Origin: Oscillospiraceae bacterium
GTDB taxonomy: Bacteria > Bacillota_A > Clostridia > Oscillospirales > Oscillospiraceae
DNA length: 17,551 nt
Assembly (NCBI GenBank): GCA_017381835.1
Contig: JAFOBK010000212.1
Coordinates: 1 to 17,551, forward strand
Reading direction: 5' to 3'
A model generated the notes under the pieces. The model did not search any database, was not told the origin of the DNA, and was given only the letters and a program-made list of their open reading frames with translations. Positions 12,560 through 17,551 of the stretch are shown one piece after another (positions within the stretch are counted from its first letter, which is position 1; every line of letters begins with the position of its first letter). Both the position numbers and the translations under genes were made by a program.

Positions 12560-13699
12560 TTACTCGAAGTCGGACCAGAAGTCGGTAACGTTGCTGGAGT
12601 CAACCATGAACAGAGCGATGTTGGTCTGGGGAACGTTCTCAACGCCGGAGAAGTAGTTGATAGCGCCGTCGAAGATGTACTGAGCCAGAACCCATGCGTC
12701 AACGTTCAGGCAAGCCAGGTAGTTGGGATCCTGGTTGTACAGCAGGGAGAAGGGCTCCTTGCCGTATGCGCCCATGGACAGAACCTTAACGTCGGTGTTG
12801 CCAACCATCTGCAGAGCAGCAACTGCGCCCTGTGCGCCGTTGTCAACGTCGGAGATGACGAAGTCGTAGGGCTGAACGATAGCGGAGATAGCGTTAGCAG
12901 CGGTCTCGCGGTTACCCTGGGAGTCGAACTTGTCCAGGATGGTGATTTCGCAGTCAGTAGCAGCGTCGAAGACCTCGTGCAGGCCAATGAAGCGCTCCTG
13001 GCAGTGAGTGGAAACAGCGTTGGTCAGCTCAACGATGGTAGCCTTGCCGCCGCAGTTCTCACGGATGTAGTTGATGAAGTATTCGCCGGTCAGGGTACCA
13101 GTAGCCTTCTGGTCCCAAGTAACGGTGGTCTCAGCCTTCTCTGCGCCTTCTGCCCATGCGCCGTCATAAACGATGATGGGGATGCCAGCGTCAACAGCCT
13201 TGTTCAGAGCAACGGAAGAGCCGTCGAAGGTGATGGGGTCAACCATGATCATATCGACCTGGTTTGCGATGTAGTTCTCGATCTGCTTGGTCTGAGTCTC
13301 GTCGTTCAGGTCGCCGTCGTCACAGATCATGTTCTCAACGCCGTAGTAAGCGCCCAGAGCTTCCAGACCTGCTGCCAGAGCTGCGCACCATTCGTCGCCC
13401 TTGTAGCAGATGGAGCAGCCGATCTTCTTGCCAGCCAGAACGTCGGTATCCTGCAGAACAACTGCGCCGGGGATGCCCAGAGCAGCAGCCTTCTCGTCAG
13501 CAGAGATCTCGTCGGACTTAACGGGGCCGTCGGTAGCTTCTACGATTTCCTCAGCAGCGGGAGTGGTCTCCAGCTCTTCAGTAGCGGGCTGAGTCTCGGG
13601 AGCAGCCTCGGGAGCAGCCTCAGGTGCCTTCTCGCCGCCACATGCGACCAGGCCGAATACCATGACCAGAGCCAGCAGCAGAGCAATCAGTTTCTTCAT
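12560..13699 (-). CDS. Sugar ABC transporter substrate-binding lipoprotein (RbsB type)
   Basis: This 379-residue protein has a type II signal peptide: MKKLIALLLALVMVFGLVAC with the lipobox cysteine at C20. An acidic, Ala/Pro/Glu-rich linker follows (about 24-60), as in membrane-anchored Firmicute binding proteins. The remainder is a periplasmic-binding-protein-4-like fold: KKIGCSICYKGDEWCAALAAGLEALGAYYG (about 90-119), MIMVDPITFDGSSVALNKAVDAGIPIIVYDG (about 150-180), and SDVDNGAQGAVAALQMVG. It captures sugar-like solutes outside the membrane and delivers them to the adjacent permease and ATPase. The start has GGAGG upstream. It is the last gene of the transporter set, 70 bp after the ATPase gene. 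The ligand is unknown; ribose, inositol, galactose and amino sugar types share this fold. Confidence 0.92.
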   Translation of the reverse strand: MKKLIALLLALVMVFGLVACGGEKAPEAAPEAAPETQPATEELETTPAAEEIVEATDGPVKSDEISADEKAAALGIPGAVVLQDTDVLAGKKIGCSICYKGDEWCAALAAGLEALGAYYGVENMICDDGDLNDETQTKQIENYIANQVDMIMVDPITFDGSSVALNKAVDAGIPIIVYDGAWAEGAEKAETTVTWDQKATGTLTGEYFINYIRENCGGKATIVELTNAVSTHCQERFIGLHEVFDAATDCEITILDKFDSQGNRETAANAISAIVQPYDFVISDVDNGAQGAVAALQMVGNTDVKVLSMGAYGKEPFSLLYNQDPNYLACLNVDAWVLAQYIFDGAINYFSGVENVPQTNIALFMVDSSNVTDFWSDFE

Positions 13700-13729
13700 T
13701 TTGTTTTCCTCCTAAATTTGTTTTATCTA

Positions 13730-13745
13730 AAGCAATTGTTTGCTT
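13730..13745 (-). promoter_or_regulatory. Small hairpin between the ATPase and binding-protein genes
   Basis: AAGCAA-TTGT-TTGCTT forms a 6-bp stem in the 70-bp gap. It is too weak and lacks the U tract of a full terminator; it could be a processing or stabilising structure. Confidence 0.3.
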
Positions 13746-13769
13746 AAGAATACGAAAGTAAATGTACGA

Positions 13770-15248
13770 TTAGGTACACATAGCCATGATCTTCTCCTGG
13801 CTGGCGTCTTCCACCATCAGTTCGCCCATCTTGTGGCCTTCGTGCATGACCATGATGCGGTCACACATACCCAGGATCTCGGGCATTTCAGAGGAGATCA
13901 TAATAACGGTCTTGCCTTCCTTTACCAGCTGGTTGATCAGACGGTAAATTTCAGCCTTTGCGCCGACGTCGATACCGCGGGTGGGCTCGTCCAGGAACAG
14001 AATATCGGAACCACGGAACAACCACTTTGCGATAACAACCTTCTGCTGGTTACCACCGGACAGGAACTGAACTTCCACATCCTCATTGGGGCGAACCAGA
14101 GTCAACTTGTCAGCATACTCCTTGGCAATCTTAGCTTCCAGAGCGTAGTCAATGAAGCCGTTACGGATAACACCGTCCAGATTGACCAGAGAGGTATTCT
14201 TCTTGATGGACATTGTCTGAATCAGACCCTGCAGCTTACGGTCTTCAGGAATCAGGCCCAGACCGTCCTTGATCGCATGGGCGAACTTGCGGTACTTAAC
14301 CTTCTTACCCTTGACATAGACCTCACCGGACTCGATTTTATCGATACCCAGGATGGCTCTTGCCAGCTCGGTACGACCAGCGCCGACCAGACCGGAGATA
14401 CCGAAGACTTCACCGGCCTTGACTTCAAAGCTGATGTCCTTCAGCATACCGCAGTGGAGGTTCTTGACTTCCAGAATGGTTTCGCCGATGTTACCCTTCT
14501 CCTTGGGGTACTCCTGGCCCATCTCACGACCAACCATCATTGCGATCAGACCCTCACGGGTAACATCGCCGATGGGCAGGGTGTTGATGTGCTGACCGTC
14601 GCGGAGAATGGATACATTATTGCACAGATCAAAGACTTCGTCAAGACGGTGGGAGATATAAATGATGGTAATGCCTCTCTCGCGCAGCTGCTTGACAATA
14701 CGGAACATAACTTTCAGCTCACGGTTGGTAAGCACTGCGGAAGGCTCGTCCATGACGATGACCTTGGAATTGGTGTTGATTGCGTGCATGATCTCAACGA
14801 TCTGCTTCTTAGCAACAGACAGGGAAGAAACCTGAGCATTGATATCAATGTCCATACCCAGATCATCCACGATCTCCTGAGCGCGCTTACGCATACCTGC
14901 CCAGTCAACGATACTACCCTTCATCATCACATTGCCCAGGAACATGTTCTCGGCAACGGTCAGAGGCTCAGCCAGCTTGATTTCCTGGTGAACGACGGCG
15001 ATACCGGCATTACGGGCAGCGATGGGGCTGTTAAACTTCTGGGTCTTGCCCTCCAGAATGACTTCGCCCTTATTGGGCTGATAGATACCGGCCAGAACCT
15101 TGATCAGGGTGGACTTACCGGCACCGTTCTCACCGACCAGGCCATGGATGGTACCACGCTCAATGCTGATGGTAACATCGTCCAGTGCCTTAACGCCGGG
15201 GAACTCTTTGGTGATATTTTTCAGAGTTAAGATATAATCTTTTGCCAT
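13770..15248 (-). CDS. Sugar ABC transporter ATP-binding protein, two NBDs (RbsA/MglA type)
   Basis: This 492-residue ATPase has two tandem nucleotide-binding domains. NBD1 has Walker A GENGAGKST (39-47), a divergent signature LSVAKKQ (143-149), and Walker B VIVMDEPS (163-170). NBD2 has a degenerate Walker A GLVGAGRTE (286-294), a canonical signature LSGGNQQK (396-403), and Walker B ILFLDEPT (416-423). A degenerate second Walker A is normal for RbsA/MglA proteins. An upstream TTG would add 11 residues; the ATG at 15248 is preferred because it starts at the usual MAxxYILxLKNITKEFPG. It energises import through the adjacent permease. It lies 52 bp after the permease gene and precedes the binding protein. 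Confidence 0.95.
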   Translation of the reverse strand: MAKDYILTLKNITKEFPGVKALDDVTISIERGTIHGLVGENGAGKSTLIKVLAGIYQPNKGEVILEGKTQKFNSPIAARNAGIAVVHQEIKLAEPLTVAENMFLGNVMMKGSIVDWAGMRKRAQEIVDDLGMDIDINAQVSSLSVAKKQIVEIMHAINTNSKVIVMDEPSAVLTNRELKVMFRIVKQLRERGITIIYISHRLDEVFDLCNNVSILRDGQHINTLPIGDVTREGLIAMMVGREMGQEYPKEKGNIGETILEVKNLHCGMLKDISFEVKAGEVFGISGLVGAGRTELARAILGIDKIESGEVYVKGKKVKYRKFAHAIKDGLGLIPEDRKLQGLIQTMSIKKNTSLVNLDGVIRNGFIDYALEAKIAKEYADKLTLVRPNEDVEVQFLSGGNQQKVVIAKWLFRGSDILFLDEPTRGIDVGAKAEIYRLINQLVKEGKTVIMISSEMPEILGMCDRIMVMHEGHKMGELMVEDASQEKIMAMCT

Positions 15249-15300
15249 TGTTAAACCAACCTTTCCTTCGTTAATATACAAACCTTATGGGAAAGGCCAA

Positions 15301-16311
15301 TTAGTGCTTCTTCTTTCTGTTGGTGTTCATGACGTCCAGAGTAACAGCGGTAATCAGAACGATACCCTTCAGAACGTCCTGAACAAAGGGATCGATACCG
15401 ATCATGGTAAAGCCGTTGAACAGGGTGATCAGGAAGACACAGCCGAACATGGTGCCGATAACGTTACCCTTACCACCGGCCAGGGAGATACCGCCGATGA
15501 TGGAGCCGATAACTGCGTCGAACTCATAGTTCTGACCGTTGGTAACAGCGACGGAGTCCAGACGAGCCATCAGAACCAGGCCACCGAAGGTAGCGGTGAT
15601 AGAAGCCAGGATGAAGGTGCCGAACTTGTAGAGCTTAACATTGATACCGGAGAAGAATGCTGCTTCTGCGGAGCCGCCAACAGCGAAGATATTACGACCG
15701 ACCTTGGTATAGGTCAGCAGCAGCTGTGCGATGATATACAGGCAAACCATGATAACTGCACAGATGGGGATCTCGTTTGCAATGTAGCCGCGGCCCAGGA
15801 AGGAAATCGCAGCAGGCATCTTGGGGATGGGAACAGCCTGGGTGATCAGCTTAGCAACGCCGTAGCAGACATACTGGGTACCCAGAGTTGCGACCAGGGG
15901 AGGAACACCGATGTAGGAAACCAGGAAACCGTTGATGGCACCGATGGTGATACCAACAGCGAACATGCACAGGATACCTACGGGAACGGATACGCCAACA
16001 TTCTTCATCAGCAGACCGCCAACACAGGAGGTCAGACAGACCATACGGCCCAGGGAAATATCGAATGCACCGGTCAGCATGATGATAGCCTGACCCAGAG
16101 CGACGATACCGACAGTAGAGACCTGCAGCAGGATGTTCTTCCAGTTAGCCCAGGTCAGGAAGTACTGCTGACCATCAAACTTAATGAGGGATGCGATGGT
16201 AAAGACTGCTACCAGACCCAGCAAACCAACGATGGACATCCAGTCCTTGGCGAACTGGCCGATAACCTGGCCGACAGACTTCTTATTCAGGGTATTTGCT
16301 TTTGTAGACAT
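15301..16311 (-). CDS. Sugar ABC transporter permease (RbsC type)
   Basis: This 336-residue, very hydrophobic protein has about eight to ten membrane segments and the BPD_transp_2 hallmarks: GIVALGQAIIMLTGAFDISLG (about 68-88), NGFLVSYIGVPPLVATLGT, NIFAVGGSAEAAFFSGINV (the cytoplasmic coupling loop), and GQNYEFDAVIGSIIGGISLAGGKGN. It forms the membrane channel, probably as a homodimer, with the two-domain ATPase. The ATG at 16311 has GGGAGGAAG seven bases upstream; a TTG ten codons earlier would include that site and is rejected. It is the first gene of the transporter set, the reverse of the usual rbsA-C-B order. Confidence 0.95.
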   Translation of the reverse strand: MSTKANTLNKKSVGQVIGQFAKDWMSIVGLLGLVAVFTIASLIKFDGQQYFLTWANWKNILLQVSTVGIVALGQAIIMLTGAFDISLGRMVCLTSCVGGLLMKNVGVSVPVGILCMFAVGITIGAINGFLVSYIGVPPLVATLGTQYVCYGVAKLITQAVPIPKMPAAISFLGRGYIANEIPICAVIMVCLYIIAQLLLTYTKVGRNIFAVGGSAEAAFFSGINVKLYKFGTFILASITATFGGLVLMARLDSVAVTNGQNYEFDAVIGSIIGGISLAGGKGNVIGTMFGCVFLITLFNGFTMIGIDPFVQDVLKGIVLITAVTLDVMNTNRKKKH

Positions 16312-16382
16312 ATTATTTCTTCCTCCCAATAGAATTTGCAAAACTTATGTGCTTTCCCCGGGAATTGGAGAAAACACAGCAC

Positions 16383-16403
16383 CGGGAAACTTGAATTTTC
16401 CCG
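16383..16403. promoter_or_regulatory. Inverted repeat in the transporter 5' leader
   Basis: CGGGAAA (16383-16389) and TTTCCCG (16397-16403) are perfect complements in the roughly 145-nt leader upstream of the permease gene. It could be an operator or leader hairpin. No known riboswitch is recognised. Confidence 0.35.
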
Positions 16404-16456
16404 CTTTTTCAGCCCAAAAGGGCATGAAAATACATAAGCAATAAACTCACAGATAA

Positions 16457-16485
16457 ATTTTATCATGAGACCCCGCTTTTGTCCA
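16457..16485 (-). promoter_or_regulatory. Candidate promoter of the transporter genes
   Basis: On the minus strand TGGACA (16485-16480) and TAAAAT (16462-16457) are separated by 17 bp. It implies a 5' leader of about 140 nt before the permease ATG. Confidence 0.55.
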
Positions 16486-16550
16486 TGAAATTAACCGGTT
16501 TTTACCTCCAAAAAACCCGTTCATAATCTGTACATTTTTCACAAATAAGA

Positions 16551-16579
16551 CCACCCTGCATCCATAAGACGCAGGGTGG
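16551..16579 (-). terminator. Terminator of the right-edge Gfo/Idh gene
   Basis: A 9-bp stem CCACCCTGC (16551-16559) and GCAGGGTGG (16571-16579) has an 11-nt loop. The minus strand continues TCTTATTTG, a moderate U tract. It separates this gene from the transporter promoter. Confidence 0.7.
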
Positions 16580-16600
16580 AAGTTCTGATTTTATAAATAA

Positions 16601-17551
16601 TTACTTAACGATCAGGCCGCCGGCTGCCTCGATCTCACGCTTAACAAGCTGAACGGACTTGATCGCCTCGGAAACGGTTGCCACGGACAGGTCATTCTTG
16701 CCCTGCAGACCTTCGACGAAGTACTTCAGCTCATTGTAGTAGCCGCCCAGGGAGGAGATGTTGCCGCCGATGTCATTGTCGCCCTGGAACTCCTCTTCCA
16801 GCTCAGCCTGGTATGCAGAGCCGCCCACGGGGTAGACATTCACAACACCGCCGCCGCCAATAACGGTAGCCTTCTCGAACTTGACGCGGAAGTCTGCGGT
16901 GAAGGGGAAGTCTGCGGGATAATCCCAGCCGGATTCCACTGCTACGCTGACGTTGCTGCCGTAGCCGTAAACAGCGTTGATCTGCTGGATCACACCCTCT
17001 GCGTCACGGTGTGCGTGAGCCTTAACCACATCGGGCTCGCCCATAATGTAGCGGACGAAGTCTACGTCATGGACATGCATATCCACGGCAACGCCGCCGC
17101 TCTTATCTACCTGGTGCAGCCAGCCTTCCCATGCCCACTCGGGACGGGAGCTCATACGGCGGAACATCGCATGCTGGATCTTACCGAAGGTACCTGCATC
17201 CACAGCCTTCTTCAGCCATACGTACTCGGTCCACTGACGGATAACCTGGCCCACCTGCACCTTTGCGCCGGTCTCCTTCTCGGTAGCCAGAATCAGCTCC
17301 ATATCCTCATCCTTGAAAGCGATGGGCTTCTCAACAAAAACATTCTTGCCGGCCTTCATTGCTGCCACAGCATGGGCTGCGTGCAGATGGGTGGGCAGGC
17401 AGACGTCAACCACGTCTACATCGGCCTTCTCGATCAGTTCCATACCGGTGGCATAGATTTCTGCGCCGTTTGCCAGATTCTCTGCGTACTCTCTGCGGAC
17501 GTCGGCAACTGCGGTGACCTTAACGCCTAAGTTTGCCAGTGCTGCGTAGCA
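16601..17551 (-). CDS. Gfo/Idh/MocA family oxidoreductase, 5' end beyond the window
   Basis: The frame is open to the right edge, giving 316 visible residues. The ATG at 17443 is internal, since codons upstream still read as Rossmann sequence (ALANLGVKVTAVADVRREYA). Only the first strand with the GxGxxG loop is missing. Visible motifs are VDVVDVCLPTHLHAAHAVAAM, FVEKPIAF with the conserved EKP lysine, RQWTEYVWLKKAVDAGTFGKI, and SGGVAVDMHVHDVDFVRYIMG with the catalytic-region Asp and His. It is not a close copy of the Gfo/Idh protein at 9716-10762. It should oxidise or reduce a sugar or cyclitol with NAD(P). It is upstream of the transporter genes on the same strand but has its own terminator. 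Confidence 0.9.
   Translation of the reverse strand, partial: CYAALANLGVKVTAVADVRREYAENLANGAEIYATGMELIEKADVDVVDVCLPTHLHAAHAVAAMKAGKNVFVEKPIAFKDEDMELILATEKETGAKVQVGQVIRQWTEYVWLKKAVDAGTFGKIQHAMFRRMSSRPEWAWEGWLHQVDKSGGVAVDMHVHDVDFVRYIMGEPDVVKAHAHRDAEGVIQQINAVYGYGSNVSVAVESGWDYPADFPFTADFRVKFEKATVIGGGGVVNVYPVGGSAYQAELEEEFQGDNDIGGNISSLGGYYNELKYFVEGLQGKNDLSVATVSEAIKSVQLVKREIEAAGGLIVK

Noticed and set aside
13740..15230. Long plus-strand frame opposite the ABC ATPase gene
   Set aside because: It is antisense to an unmistakable RbsA-type protein with all motifs; composition is that of a reversed-codon shadow.
16312..16456. Possible riboswitch in the transporter leader
   Set aside because: The leader is long and holds one 7-bp inverted repeat, but I recognise no conserved aptamer and no terminator or antiterminator pair.

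Overview
The window looks like chromosomal DNA of a gut-type Firmicute, probably a Clostridia/Oscillospiraceae relative. The reasons are strong AGGAGG ribosome binding sites, sigma-A promoters with 16-17 bp spacing, compact stem-loop terminators, C-ending codon preference, Rbs-type ABC transport, and intergenic palindromic repeats of the kind common in gut Clostridia. No tRNA, rRNA, CRISPR array, transposase or phage gene is visible. Taxonomy is inferred from style, not from a marker gene.

Layout. (1) 1-515: the 3' part of an N-acetylhexosamine 1-kinase-like phosphotransferase and its terminator. (2) 516-828: a 108-bp-class palindromic repeat that appears to be interrupted by a second inverted-repeat element. 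(3) 829-5540: locus A. A divergent promoter region with DeoR-type operator sequences separates a leftward unit (archaeal-type triosephosphate isomerase homologue, then an enlarged YjbQ/UPF0047 protein) from rightward genes (DeoR regulator, single-domain SIS sugar-phosphate isomerase, FGGY kinase). This resembles a complete catabolic module for a ketose or sugar alcohol that cannot be identified from sequence alone. (4) 5541-5744: a second, uninterrupted copy of the palindromic repeat. (5) 5745-7272: a PIG-L deacetylase and a carbohydrate-binding family 9-like protein, divergently transcribed. (6) 7170-12140: locus B. A leftward ROK repressor without the usual catalytic Asp faces a rightward operon of a diverged NagB-like enzyme, a Gfo/Idh/MocA dehydrogenase and a DegT-type PLP aminotransferase. 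(7) 12141-12497: gene-free, repeat-rich DNA with an 88-bp direct repeat. (8) 12498-17551: leftward genes for a ribose-type ABC transporter (permease, ATPase, lipoprotein binding protein) and, upstream and separately terminated, a second Gfo/Idh oxidoreductase that runs off the right edge.

How it may work together (inference): the ABC transporter imports an unusual sugar, amino sugar or cyclitol. The Gfo/Idh proteins oxidise or reduce it. The DegT enzyme moves an amino group and the NagB-like enzyme isomerises or deaminates a phosphorylated product. PIG-L deacetylation and the NahK-like kinase also fit N-acetylated amino-sugar handling. Locus A would phosphorylate a ketose (FGGY) and move the carbonyl (SIS, TIM-like) towards central metabolism under DeoR control. 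The best candidates for undescribed biology are the two enzyme sets, TIM-like/YjbQ/SIS/FGGY and NagB-like/Gfo-Idh/DegT. Individual families are recognisable, but the substrates are unknown and several active-site positions differ from textbook members.
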